Part shown: positions 23,714 to 36,542 of the stretch, one piece after another
How positions within the stretch are numbered: position 1 is the first letter of the stretch
Layout of the letters: each line of letters begins with the position of its first letter
Assembly (NCBI RefSeq): GCF_032062135.1
Contig: NC_092858.1
Span: 121,922,646 to 121,986,645, forward strand
Source of the DNA: Pyxicephalus adspersus
Lineage: Eukaryota; Chordata; Amphibia; Anura; Pyxicephalidae
Reading direction: 5' to 3'
DNA length: 64,000 nt
Translations under genes and position numbers: made by a program
Notes under the pieces: model-generated
What the model was told of the DNA's origin: nothing
Databases searched by the model: none
What the model saw: the letters and a program-made list of their open reading frames with translations, nothing else

Positions 23714-24639
23714 AGATTATTAGCAAAGTGAGCACCACAACGCTATGGTAAGCCCTAGCCCTTGATGACTGAAAGCCAATGAAAAAGCTCACTGAGAGTT
23801 GGTTGTGGCTACTCATGTGTACTTCTCCCAAACTTTACCTACCCTGCCTGTGTTTGGGTAAAAGTAAGATTTTGCTTTGGCTGTAGCCCCTAAAGTTAGC
23901 TCTGTCTGGTTAAAAGTTGTTCAAACTGAAAAGAGGCATTTTTAAATTTTTTTTAACTAAATGTTCCTTAACTGACATAATATGCAGATCAAGTTATATC
24001 ATTACAATATAGCAAAAGAATACTGTAAGTTATTCTGACATGACATGAGAGAAAATACCTTAAGAACATTAAAACCTATAGGGAACATACCCAAAACCTA
24101 TTAGATCACAAATGAAAATTGCCTTAGAACATTTGCTCAGATTAGATAATCTTTAAAAGTTCCTCTGCCTAAATTTCCACATAAGCCCTGCAAAAGCTGA
24201 ACAGTGAAATGTTCGATTGGAACCTTTTTTCAACCTATTTTTATCCATTCTATTATAAAACAAAAAGAGATTTTTGTTAGAGTTGACCTTTAAATCAATT
24301 AGTTGCTTGTTTCCTTCCTTTTCATACTCATGTAAGTAACATAATTTTGCGCACCTTCTTCAATTAGAAAGTATGCATTTTTTTTCTTTATGAAACATCT
24401 TTGAAAATTTGGTAATTTAGTTTGTTCAGATTTTCTCACGAATATAAGAGTATTTACTGCATTGCAAAAGCCAACTTTGCTTTACATTTTTCTAAAATAC
24501 ATTGCACACACAAGAACTTTTATATTTATGATGGCAACAGTTCAGCAAAATGCCAACCCACCAACAACCCACCAATATATCGCTTAAAAAACACTATAAT
24601 TGCTGTAATTCTTATTCATAAAGCACAGCATGCAAAATC

Positions 24640-24860
24640 TGTCTGAACTGTTCATAATTATTTGACCTTTCCATTAATTAGTTATTCTGTGCTTCTCATA
24701 ATTATGCCCTTGACCATTCTCTAGGGAGCATTTTTTTCTATTATTTGCAGCTCTTGGCAAATTTAGGCATTTATTAAAATTGTTATTTTTAATGTTTAAG
24801 TGTATGTTTAATTGCCCTGTAAGTCTCTATATGTTTACAGTGTACTAATAAGAATTTATT
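24640..24860. promoter_or_regulatory. Candidate conserved non-coding block
   Basis: The stretch holds several homeodomain-type cores, including CATAATTATTTGACC, CCATTAATTAGTTATTC and CTCATAATTATGCCC, in unique, non-repetitive sequence without simple repeats. This composition resembles vertebrate developmental enhancers, but conservation cannot be judged from one genome. Confidence 0.2.
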
Positions 24861-26416
24861 TACTTTGGCGCTTAGTTTTTTAATCTTATTTATTTATTTT
24901 TTGTAAGCTCGGGCTGTTTCCTTTCCTTTTTTAGTAAAAAAAAAAATAAAGTATTTTCTGACTTCTTAAATTACATGCATTTTACAAACAAAAGTAATAC
25001 TGCAAATTTACCTAAAATAATTTAGTAAAGTGAACCTGTTATGGGAGAAGTAAATGTTTTTTTTTTATCACTGACTATTGCTTCTATGAATACTAGTTTC
25101 CTTCACTGTTATGTTGGTTCTTTGGCTTCAATACAGACCAAATACACTTATTAGGAATTACTGTACATAGCTACATAGTATAGTTTTTATACCAATCAGA
25201 GCAATTGTTGCAAGTTTTGCCACATGGAAGAAAAAGATTGTTCTCGAGCCTTAAAAACTATTACCTTAGATTATGTTATGAAACATGCCACTTGGTGTCA
25301 ATCAGCAAAAAGTAGCTCCGGTTTGACATCATTTTAAGATACTTTTAGGGTACACTTAACCTGCAAGATTTTCAAGGCAAGTGCAACTCCTAGACAGTAT
25401 TCTAGGGGTGGGAGGTACTGTCAAGGCTTTTATATCATTCCGTAAGATTCATCAGACTAAATAATGTGCTGTCTGTGTAAAGGGTTGAGAGCAGAACCAA
25501 CCTAAGCAGATAAACAACCCTTCTGCGATTTAACATTAGAAGAAAGAGCAGTAATAATCTATCAAAAGGATTACCAATACAATGATTCTATTGGCAGGAT
25601 CAGCAGGTATTAACAAAATGCTGGGGTGTACAGAGCCTGGTCTTATATGTGTAGGTAGCCAATATTTTTTTATTTATTTTTATAGCTTAATGCTAGTTCT
25701 ACTTTAACCATTTCAGCTTTCACACTTTTGTACACTTTTGGTCCACAACAAATTTTATACCTTTAATGGCAAAATAATAATATTATGAAAAAATATTGAC
25801 AAAATTATTATGAAAATTAATTTTACTGTAAACGTATACATTTTGATTTTTTCTTTTTAGTAACGTGGGTCAATCACCCTGGGACTTTCACAGCATTTTT
25901 TGTGCAAAATTCAACATTAATAACAATTTAAAAATGTATTCAACAAAAATCCATTAAAAATTATTTACATAAAACCAACTATATTGTGTGTTGTTACAGA
26001 TAGGCTTGCCCTTGAAATGCCACAGGAAAATCTCTCAATTAATATTTGACTTTAAATGCATGTTAACCTTCAATACCACAGTAAAAACAAGGAAGCCATA
26101 TCTACTGTTTGTATCATTTTTGAATCCAGCATTATATCATAAAATAAAAAAATGTGCAAAACGAACCCAGAGAAGAATATGTAAACCTTAACAACAAACT
26201 TTATTTTATTCCCACTTGTACTTATACAAATATAATTGAAAATGTTTTGTGATCTGTTTATTTTTGAAAAAATATCTGTGGACCTTGTCAAAAAGTTTCA
26301 GATGATAACATTCTGTGCAATTTATGCAGCACTAATGTCAGTTATAATGTTCTGAGATCTAAATGACCCAACACAACTTTATCATAGACAATAGGACAGG
26401 GGTTGGTTCAAGTAAC

Positions 26417-26424
26417 NNNNNNNN
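26417..26424. other. Assembly gap (8 N)
   Basis: Eight N characters lie directly before a run of T, so the gap probably reflects an unresolved homopolymer. Confidence 0.98.
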
Positions 26425-29400
26425 TTTTTTTTCTTTTGTCAGTATACAGCAGGGTGAGTGAGCATTGCCTTACTAGGATAGGACGTATGCTACTGGACAA
26501 ATCATCAAATAAAAAAAAGACTAAAAAAAAAAAAAGAAAACTGATGAAGCACCCCATCTCTAAGGACTGATAAGCTGAAATACATTACACTTTTGTTTTT
26601 GGTTTATATAAGCTTTACATTCCTACTTTAAGTATATATAGGCTCATAGATAGACCATATAGCCATCTGTCCATGAAAAGGTGTTATATCTTATCTGCTT
26701 TATACATCCTAACACTATCTGGTTCTAAATCAGGCCTTTTAATGCCATGAAAAGGTTTGATAAATGCAGTTAACCCAAAACATATATGATCTATAAACAA
26801 AGTGTTTGGTTTGGAAGTTAGTAGATACTATGTTCATTAACAAAGCTCCAATATTCAGTTTATGTTTGGGTTAATTTAATTTTCAAAGAATATGCACACA
26901 TTTGTCAGCATTACCACTGAATATGAAACAGATGTAAACTGTTGAAACTAAAGGCAACACAAAACATATTAATATAAATAATTTAAAGTATTTTCACGTG
27001 TTTTCATTACATACATCCATGAGTGCACATAACTGGCCTATATACTTATTTAACATGTTATTTAACATGGCTGTAATTTCAAGTTGAAAACAACATTATA
27101 TAATTAAAGGATGTAATTGAGCAGCAGACCTTGCTAGAAGCATTAAAATTTTACAAAGCAATTAGAATTCTGATCTTTCTATGAATCTCTAAGTAGTCAT
27201 ATATTACTTTTGATTTCTGTTCTTATTAAAGCTTAGGATGAGTGGTTAGCACAGTTTGGATAGGCTGATAAATACAACAAGTAAACACTAATTATTATAT
27301 TCCCACAGGTCTGATGACCATGTAATTTCTATGCTTTTTAAGTGATTTTAAATGTTAATTATACTTTCAAAATCTAATCTGATTTGTCAATATCATAATT
27401 TGATTGTGTCCTTAAAAGGTAAGCACATTCTGTAGTTTATGTCCTCTCTGTATTTCCATGGTTTTGGTCATACCTTTCCCTCTAAAACCATATGTGTCAT
27501 AACTTTTTATTAGAGAAATAATGGAATGGAAATCAACCACCCTTCAACATGACATGAAGAAAATGACCCGAAAAGGTAATGCAAAACATTATGAATTCAG
27601 TAAACTTAGCTGTAAATCCCCCTCCTACAAAATATATATGTGTACATATTTATCTCTCTAGAAAATTAAGGCTTCTGCTTTGCTGTGGCAACAGTCTGCA
27701 CTTTGCAAATGTTGCATTGCATATCTCATTAGGGTTGGTTTATTTTGCCTCTGTTCAGTTTGCTGACATTTCGCTGATTTGTAGACAAACTCAAATCCCA
27801 TTGAAGTCAATGACAGAGGCAAAGCCAACCAACAGTACATAGAGAATGGCTCAGCCAATTAGGCCGGTGGACTGTGACAGCTGTCACAGTTGGCCAGCCA
27901 GATTCGCTTAGTCTTAAATCCTTTTTTTTTCTTCGTATATACAAAAAAAGTGTGTTTTAATGTTTTATTGAAACCAGATTCTTTAATAGGCTTGGGACCT
28001 TGCTGTATGGAAGCTGGGGCCGCAATTTTACCCACAATGTAGCCACTTGTAGAGTGGGGAGGTTATTTGGAACCTAAAAGCCCCTTTAAAAAGGATATCT
28101 CAGATATCCCTCCCCTGACGCTGAAAAGGAGTAAAGGGGTACTACTATTCCAAGAAAGTATTAAAACCTAGAAATAACCACACAACATTCTAGAATAAAA
28201 TACATACATTTTTTTTAATTAATACCTACCTTTTCTTAATTGAGCAATGTGTATAGGAGTTCCTGATGGATGATCCATCCATCCAGAGCTGAGTGCTTCT
28301 CATCCACATGGCTGCATTTTCCTGGGTAAAGCACCTAAATTTTTTCAGCTGAGCGCAGCTGGGGACAGTAGGCATGAATTAAGAATAAGGGCCTATTAGA
28401 TTCTAAATAAGCTCAACTGCAGACCCCCACAACACAGAAGTTCAGTTGTAGAGATTAATCCTTTTCCCTTAACAATGGCAATTGACACTGTTGGGGCAGG
28501 TGGGGGTCTGATTTTTCCCAAAAACACCTTCCAGACATGCTTGATTTCCCATTTCATATCTAAGAAGGTGTGAAACCTAATAGGGGTCTAATTTCAATAT
28601 TATTGAGGGCCACAATCTGTTATTTATTTATTTATTTGTTTTTTGTAATCCGTGGGCACCATGGGTTTAAGACAATTTTTGTGAGTTTGAGCTTCATTGT
28701 TATGGTGTAACTATTTCTCCTGCCCTATGTTTTTTAAGGACTTTTTTTGTGAAATTGGAGTACTTAAAGTGTAGCAATTACTGACTACCTTTTGCAGCAT
28801 CTGCATGATTTAAAAGGCAAAATAGCAAGAAATCACAATATTGTGTGTATTTTTAAGAATGTTGCTTCTTTATTTTATCAAAGAAAAATGCTAATTTGCT
28901 TCAACATGGCAAAGAAAAAAAAAAAAGAAAAACCTAATACTGATTAAAAAAAGAAATCTGAAAAATAAATCATGCATGTTATTGATAATGTCCTTTTAGG
29001 TATAATGCATATTTTGGGAAATTGTTTTTCTTTCAAAAAAAAAAGTACTAGAGGCTATAATTCTGTATTAAGAGGATTACAGAGTTTGTTTTTGTGTATC
29101 AAAATTCAGAAGAGAAACAGGAGATGCTGTCTGTGATTTGTAATAAAATGTTTATGACTGCTAGCATGGGAAGCCCAGTATGGAGTCTAAACTGATGTTT
29201 AATTCATTGTGTCAGAACATAAAGAATAGCTATGTTGATTTTAAGTTGAAAAAGGTCAACTCTTATGTTTTTGATTGATTGTCATTGACTGTGAAAAACT
29301 GTTACTAATGTAACAATTATATACATGAAAACACAGCTTGCAAATGTTTTATATAGAAAATATCAAATAATGAAATTCTAAACACCATGAAGTGTTATGC

Positions 29401-30155
29401 TATTGTAACAATTATGAGCACCTAGGGTTGTATTAGGCATAACAATATATTTTAGGTAGTATGTTTGGGAAAAGTAAAAAGGACTATGGGAATGCTTAAA
29501 CAAATCTGTAATTTCTAAGTCAGGTTTACCTTAATGCCACCTTCCCCAGCTTCATGTAGGATCATATAATTTGTTCTCCATTAGATATACACATGGCTGG
29601 CCAATTCATAACATAAGGGATACACTATGGAGCCAGTGGTGACCCATAGAGTTCTCTCTGATTATCAGAAACCTCCAAAACTAGAGGAGAACCAATCATG
29701 TGACTGACAAATCACAAGATCATACTCTTCTCCTCTCTTTTAAGCTTACTGTTGTTCTTGAAAATAACCAAGAGCAGTTCTATGCCTAAAAGTGTCTATT
29801 GGTTTTCCATTGTTGTAAATATTGTGAAAAGCTTATTTTTTCTTCTTTTTTTCTGGGTGACCCTGCTTGATACATGTACAAGGTAGTCACCTTCCCTTAC
29901 TACTCTGTTTGATTCAGTCACTTGAGCAAACATTTGGTATTTATTTTTGGTAATTTCAGGTATGGAGCACATATGATTCATTTTTTCTCATTGGACAGGA
30001 CTAGTATTTTTTGATTTAATTGCTGTGGGAGCCTTAAGACAGCTATATGTTATCTACCACCAGAGTAACTTTACATGGCACTTTCTTTCCTTAAATGTAG
30101 TGCCTTTACATAATAAAGCAAAAAAGTTAGCAAACTTGGAGACCCTCATTGCAGT

Positions 30156-30452
30156 GTATTGCACAGTGTTTTCTCAACTGTTTTTTACAGGGGAACCCCT
30201 TGAAATTCCTTTAAGGTCTTCAGGGAACCCCTGCAGACATTACTATATCCACAGCTCACAATACATTAGTGTGGTGGTCAGTAGTTCCTTTTTCTGGTCA
30301 TTGGGAAGAATGTCACCATTCAGATAGCTAAAATGATAATTATTGTTGGATAAACTGACCAAACATGCACAAATTGTTCAAGGAACCCCAAGCAAATTCT
30401 GATGGAAATCTAGGATCCCATAGAACCCTGGTTGGGAAACACTGGTATAGAG
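30156..30452. mobile_element. hAT-like short transposon
   Basis: The element spans about 30,164-30,444. Ends are CAGTGTTTTCTCAACTG at the left and CCCTGGTTGGGAAACACTG at the right, inverted copies of each other. It contains GGGAACCCC and AAGGAACCCCAAG motifs. The 8-bp flanks, GTATTGCA and GTATAGAG, match only in the first four bases, so the insertion is old or the duplication has eroded. The interior is non-coding. The right end of the composite at 56.1-56.8 kb is related. Confidence 0.7.
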
Positions 30453-31489
30453 GATATAGCTATAGGTATAGAGGATATAACTTGTAACCATGTAGAAGCT
30501 CCCAAACATAATCATCTGACATATTAAGTCATTCACAAGAAGTCACACAAACTGCACATTATTAATTACAGAGAATCATAGAAGACACTAGTTTTGGTTA
30601 ACTTGGAACAACTTATCAATTGATCCTTATGAATTGGTCCTTTAAAGTCCCAAAATAACTCACTAAACTATCCCCATGGGCAACAAGATATTACAAGGAT
30701 GTGGAGAGTGACAATTTGTTTTCATACATTTTGTAGTACTTTTCGTTCTAGCATGAGTTCCTGTATTTTTATAAAGAACATTAACACAGCATATACATAG
30801 GAAACATGTAATAGTTATTTTATCATATGAATTTGGCAGGGGGTTCAGAAAAAAGGTAATTTTGTGCTCCTGATAAGAACAGCTCTAAAAACTAACCTGT
30901 GCCCTGGCAAGGTTCAAAAAGTAAGTGCAGAAAAAAATAATATTTTGGAAATAAAAATAAAGAAAAAAAGTATATGGTAAAAATTCTTTGTCTGTGGCAG
31001 GCAGACAGACCTATCTGGTACATAAAATCTAGTAATTTCATACTATACACTTCAATCCAATGCAGAGATCTTGCCATATACAATTCCCAAACTTCTACAT
31101 ATATGTGTGTGTAACACATGCAGTGGTTGGGTTCAGGGGCAAATATATGGATCTTTACTGCACTTGGTTTAAAAATGAATCTGTACTTAGTAATGTTTAT
31201 ATTTTGTGCACTGTTCCTTAATGAGAATATGAGAGACAGTTTGAACACCACCCCACAGAGAACTATCAGTTGTATCCAGTAAACAGTGCAAGAGAAACAT
31301 GCAGTAACACTGATTTATTGCGTGATTGATTATTATATTTGATTATATAATAATGATTGATTTATTATCATGTAATACTGGGCAAAATCCTTTATGGTGT
31401 ACAAGTGTATTGGTTTGATTTTTGTTCTGTTTATGTACTTTGTAGGCTGTTGCACTATACTATATATTGGTATATATTTATACCTATTA
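30453..31489. other. Unassigned AT-rich DNA
   Basis: The 119-codon minus-strand frame at 30,892-31,251 is not recognised and is taken as chance. Confidence 0.4.
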
Positions 31490-31821
31490 TTAGTATATTA
31501 TTATTATTATTATTATACAGTATTTATATAGCACCATCATATTACACAGCACTGTACATAGTCCATAGTTGTGTCACTAACTGTCCCTCAAAGGAGCTCA
31601 CAATCTAATGTCCCTACCATAGTCATATGTGATTAATGTAGTCTAAGGTCAATTGTTAGGGAGAAGCCAATTAACCTAACTGCATGTTTTTGGGATGTGG
31701 GAGGAAACCCACGCAGACACGGGGAGAACCTGCAAACTCCATGCAGATAATGTCCTGGCTGGGGATCGAACCTGGGACCTAGCGCTGCAAAGGCTGGAGT
31801 GCTAACCCCTGAGCCACCGTG
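31490..31821 (-). repeat. tRNA-headed, L2-tailed SINE-like copy 2
   Basis: On the minus strand the copy begins CACGGTGGCTCAGGGGTTAG. It has a box A-like TGGCTCAGGGGTTAG (31,816-31,802) and a box B-like GGTTCGATCCC (about 31,772-31,762), the internal RNA polymerase III promoter of tRNA-derived SINEs. It continues through GGAGTTTGCAGGTTCTCCCC, GTGTCTGCGTGGGTTTCCTC and AGATTGTGAGCTCC, and ends GTGCTATATAAATACTGT followed by (ATA)n at about 31,516-31,497. This tail type is shared with L2-clade LINEs and probably used their machinery. It is better preserved than the copy at 23.4 kb. Confidence 0.8.
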
Positions 31822-33207
31822 GGTTAGCAGGGGTTATCCTTACGCTTTGTAGTTATAACTCACCTAGGCCTGTCTTGTGTCCATCACTTAAGTGCTATTT
31901 GGGAGCAAAGACTGGTAATCCAACACTTAATTCTGTACCTGCTACTGACCAGTCCCTGACTGCTACCATATTTATCTGGAGCCTGAAAATACCCTGTTTT
32001 TGGACAACCAATAGAAACTAACATCAAAGGAAGTGATATGGATACTATAGGATGAACCTGCCAACTCCAGAAGTCTAGAAGATAAAATACTCAGAACCAT
32101 ATCCATGGATTGAGGTAAGTAAAAGGGGTTTTTAGTTTTTTTTTGTAATTTTTATATAGAGAACTCAGAGGGTAACAGTGTAAACATAATACCATTACCA
32201 AGATAGTTTAGGAAATACGCATAGGCATATACAAAAATAGTACCAGAAAAGCATAACAAAGGTACATTAAAACTGTAAAGATATATTTGCCTTGCCTTGG
32301 AAAAAGAAAATGTTATTAATCCTGGATGTCAAAACCAAGAATCGTTTAAGGTATGAAGACTAAGAGACTTAAAAGGTAGAGGTAGTAAAAGAGGTAGTAA
32401 AAAAAAAAAAAATAAAGTATAGAAAGAGCGATAGAAGAAAGATATGATGAGGGGATTGGTGGATAAAATGTAAGACAAATGGGGAGGGGGGAGACAGAAT
32501 GTAAATTAACAGCCAGTATAAACCTGACCAGAATATATCTCTTTTTTGATATGAGATCTGTAATAAAACCAGCTCAGGTCTATGGTCTTTCAGATATCAG
32601 TCTAAGTGAGTTTGTATGCAACATCAGTAACTGCAGTCCAAAAACTAGACAGAACAGGACAACTTCAGGATAAATATAGTAATGTGCAAGGGGAAAACTA
32701 CATCTCCAACAATTAAGGGTAATATAAGGGTATATTGCTGCTGAACTAACTGGAGTCCAAAGGATGTTGAGCATCTAATTAAAGTTCAGAGGAATGAATG
32801 CCTACAGTGCTTTCATTTGCCTTGAAGGTCAAAAAAAAAATAATGCAGTAAAGGTCAACAGAGGAGAGCACACAAATGATTTGAATTGTTTATCAGGCAT
32901 CCAACTAGAGAGGCTCTAAGTCTGCCTGGAGCTTAGTAAAAGAGAGCCCCATTCTGTTTCCTTGGTAAAATGGAGTGCACGATACACCCCATGTGCGATC
33001 CAAGAATGGAATAGCAGGTCCATATAACAGGAAAAACAGGGTTGGCCAAAAATTGGGGGATTGTGAGAAGGAAATTTAGAAATAGATTGTGCTTAAAAAT
33101 GTGTATCAACCACTTGAAACATCACACTATTTAGCATGTGTTTAGATAGGACAGATGTGGCAGTGCTCAGTGCCCAAACAGCTGACGCTGGGGGGACTGG
33201 AGACACT
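31822..33207. other. Unassigned DNA
   Basis: No termini or domains are recognised. There is a short A-run at 32,400-32,412. Confidence 0.4.
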
Positions 33208-33417
33208 GGATCTGATTTATCAAAGCTCTCCGAGGCTGAAGAGCATACACTTCATCAGTGAAGCTGGGTGAACCAGCAAACCTGGGATGAATTTCTTCAT
33301 TTGCTAGCAAATGTTTTGAATCCGGAACCAGATCCATTGCACGTTTGCTGGATCACCCAACTTCACTGATGAGAGTGTATCCTCTCCAGCGCTGGAGAGC
33401 TTTAATAAATCAAGCTG
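33208..33417. mobile_element. Palindromic MITE, family A, copy 2
   Basis: The left half starts GGATCTGATTTATCAAAGCT. The right half ends GAGAGCTTTAATAAATCAAG. The middle carries GTTTTGAATCCGGAACCAGA and GGATCACCC, as in copy 1 at 4,453. It is a single long imperfect palindrome with no coding content. Confidence 0.8.
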
Positions 33418-36400
33418 TATTAGGTTTTAGGACCTGCAGCATTTTGAAAGTGGTGGCAGGTACTATTTGGGTGATATCCCTGTTCCTGAAGCATAGAGTT
33501 AAAGACAAGGAATGTATAATAAATATGGAAAACCATAGAATAACCAAAAGTAGTTTATGATTTTAGAATGAAGTGCCTACATCAGCCTTTCCTGTTTGCA
33601 AATGAATATGATATAGAGAAGATAGCTTGAAGGATGTCTTCTTTAAATGCACAATAAAAAAAAAAAAATACTGTTTTATTTCTTTTGAGTTCATTATGAT
33701 TGACATGGCATATTATTGTTGCTTTGACTTTGTTCCTGAAATAAGAATTCAGAGTAAGGATCGTTCTATTATTCAATCGGAAACATTAAAAGTCAAGTAA
33801 TATTTTAAGATCTCAATGTAATTCTGTTGCAATAGAAATCATCTATATTCTTCTCATATCTTGCCGAGTATGAAAACAATCTCTATGTACGTAGAGGATA
33901 AAATGAGGTCAAATAGGCAGTTCTAGGAGGCAGCTTTGCTAGCAACGATGCATAGTCTATGATTACCATATAAAGCTTCAATCGACAAAAAAGAAAAAAA
34001 TTGTATTTCAACACTGTGCAAAATGCATGGTTTGCAAAATGGCATTGAAACTAAAATACTGTATTATAATATCACAAAGCAGTCAAGAAGTACTGGTTTA
34101 TCATTACAGAGAGTGTGCGGCATACAATTCAGAAGAATAATTGCTATTAGAGTTGGGTTATAAAAAGATCCAGCAGGAACAATTTCTTAACCCAGGAACC
34201 TTGAGCTATCAGTCAGTTTATGTATGTATGGTGTAATGAAAGGATATTGTTACAGTATTTAGTAATGTCTGGAAACATTTCCCCAGTTATCCTTATCAGC
34301 ATTTTTATACATTGAACAGACCCAGGTTTACCAATTTAGTTCAATACAGAATAAAATTCACTAACTAAATGCTGAGACTCACAAAGAGAACTTTCTTTGA
34401 TTATGCAGTGTACTGGTAGCAAACGATTGCGAGAAAAAGAAACATTTTTTCTATTAAAGTAAAAAATGTGCTTGAGGGGTTTGTGAAGATTTACAAATTT
34501 GTAGGTATGCCCCGACTTCCCAACAGATAATTATCTGTATCAGTACATGGTTAGCTTACAGAGACTGTTCAGAAAAATCCAGATTCATTCAACTGAAGAT
34601 TACCTTGCAATATTTGGTTAACTCTGTGTTTCAGAGGTTTTATACAGGGACATGCAATATTGTGTTATTTCAGCAAGGAGGATATTTCAGTCTTTCCCAA
34701 AGACTCAACAGTAAAATGCATTCATATATATTTTTTATTTGTCTCATTATAAAAATATTATTGTTATGAGAATTAGTACTAAGCTTTTGGAATACATACA
34801 TTTGCATTAAAAAAAAACTTTTCATATATATATTGTTATTTAAAATTATGATACAATGTAAATGCATGCCTTACCACCTTATCCCTCCGTCAAGATTCTT
34901 TCTATGACTACTCAGTATGAAATTTGTCAGATGGTTTGGAGTTATCTTTGTGGAATAAATAAAGATTTTATGTGCCAGTATTTCTTTTAAATAAAGGCAA
35001 CTATGTAAATTGTCACAGAGTTCTTTAAATAAAATATTTTAAAACATAATAATTAACTGTTTTCTTCCACTGGTTTAGGAAGGGACAAGAAACATTCCTA
35101 TTTCTCCTGCATTATTCTAGTAGCAGAGGGCTACTAGAAAGAAAGAAACCCTCTATGGTGGGTATCTGTTCAGTACACATTCCTCTCTTTTTACAAAAGA
35201 CTCTGAAAACCTATATGGAGAGAAAGACAAAGTTTTCCATTGCTAACCTCCTATTCTTCCATTTAAATGTTCTTGGTCTGGACATTTTTTTTATGACATT
35301 GACCCAGACTAAGCATTCAGAAAAGCCAAAGATAATCAAAAATCCCATAATGCATACTTGCTTTGAGTCAGTTTCACAGAAAGTACACTAGGACAGTGAA
35401 TGACATGCATCCTGTGCCATCATGGCTACACTAATTTCTCAATGGTATCTAAGAGCCATGGTCATCACACACACTGCACTTCAAATATATCTTTCTTTAT
35501 TTATTTACATTACAGTGTTGATTAAGAGTAAGGGTGTCTGTGCTTTTTATTTTCAGCTCACAGTAAGAAAAAAGAACACTGCATTTCTGGAAACACCAAT
35601 AAATGTTGGATAGACATGTTCTTAACCTGAAACAACCTCAACAAGTAAAGCAGCCATGGCATCTAAGGACTGGTAAACTTCAGTACATATTGTTTTGGTT
35701 TTTGAGTTTAGATACTTAAGAGTTGCAAACTCAGAATAGGCGAATGCTGAGAATTCTGACAAAACAAACCATGTCACCAATTGAAAACTAGCCTTTGAGA
35801 TTCCCAAGTCTTTGTTAAAAATTCTTGTATTGGAAACAAGCAGGGCAACTCTCACTTAGCTGGAAACCATAGCTATTCCCCATGATCTGAAAGAAAAAAA
35901 ATGGAACATAAAAATAATTGTAAAAGAGCTGTACTGTAGAGGAATGCCTGTATTCTGTTTTTTCCTTTCAGATGTTTTATTCATATAATGTAAAGTGAGT
36001 TCTTGCTAGCAGGTTAAATTTTAGTGTATACCTCTACTGAGAATATTTCTACAAAAGAAAATAGTATTTTAAAGTTTCATATTGATTCTAATGAAGAAAA
36101 GAAATAAACAGCAACTTTCAGAAAAAGTACATTTATAATGTGTGTCACCCTAAACAACAAATCAGATAAATAGATGCACTGTACAGAATAACCAAACAAA
36201 TTCATTTGTTAGTAAATGAAGAGGAAAGAATGTGTTATACACGTAAGGTTTGCTTTTAAGAGTACAAATGTTACACAAAACACATCAAATTAAAATAGGG
36301 TAAAAAAAGGTAACTGTGAAAACAAAACATAATAAAATATAGTAAAGACTCCAAAAGTAAATATACACTTTCCACCTGGTAGCACACACACATATATATA

Positions 36401-36542
36401 TATATACTGTATATATACATAAATATACTTAAAGGTGTATTTGCAAATAATGCATGTTAATGCAATTATAAGGCATATTTTTCATTTAATTACTTATGTT
36501 TTTTCTCCATTACTGCTTGCTGTGGAAAGGGGGCACTTTAGC
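33418..36542. other. Largely single-copy AT-rich DNA
   Basis: No repeat borders or coding remnants are recognisable. A short (TA)n tract lies at about 36,391-36,418. Open frames are all under 80 codons and not recognised. Confidence 0.4.

Larger units (their letters stand above)
23714..30155. other. Largely single-copy AT-rich DNA
   Basis: No element boundaries or coding remnants are clear. 24,640-24,860 is listed as a possible conserved block. About 27,740-27,900 contains CCCATTGAAGTCAATG and the palindrome TGTGACAGCTGTCACA, resembling the interior of the GATGAGC family in reverse, but the limits are not visible. 28,000-28,720 is more GC-rich with TGATGGATGATCCATCCATC near 28,263 and is unassigned. 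An assembly gap lies at 26,417. Confidence 0.4.
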
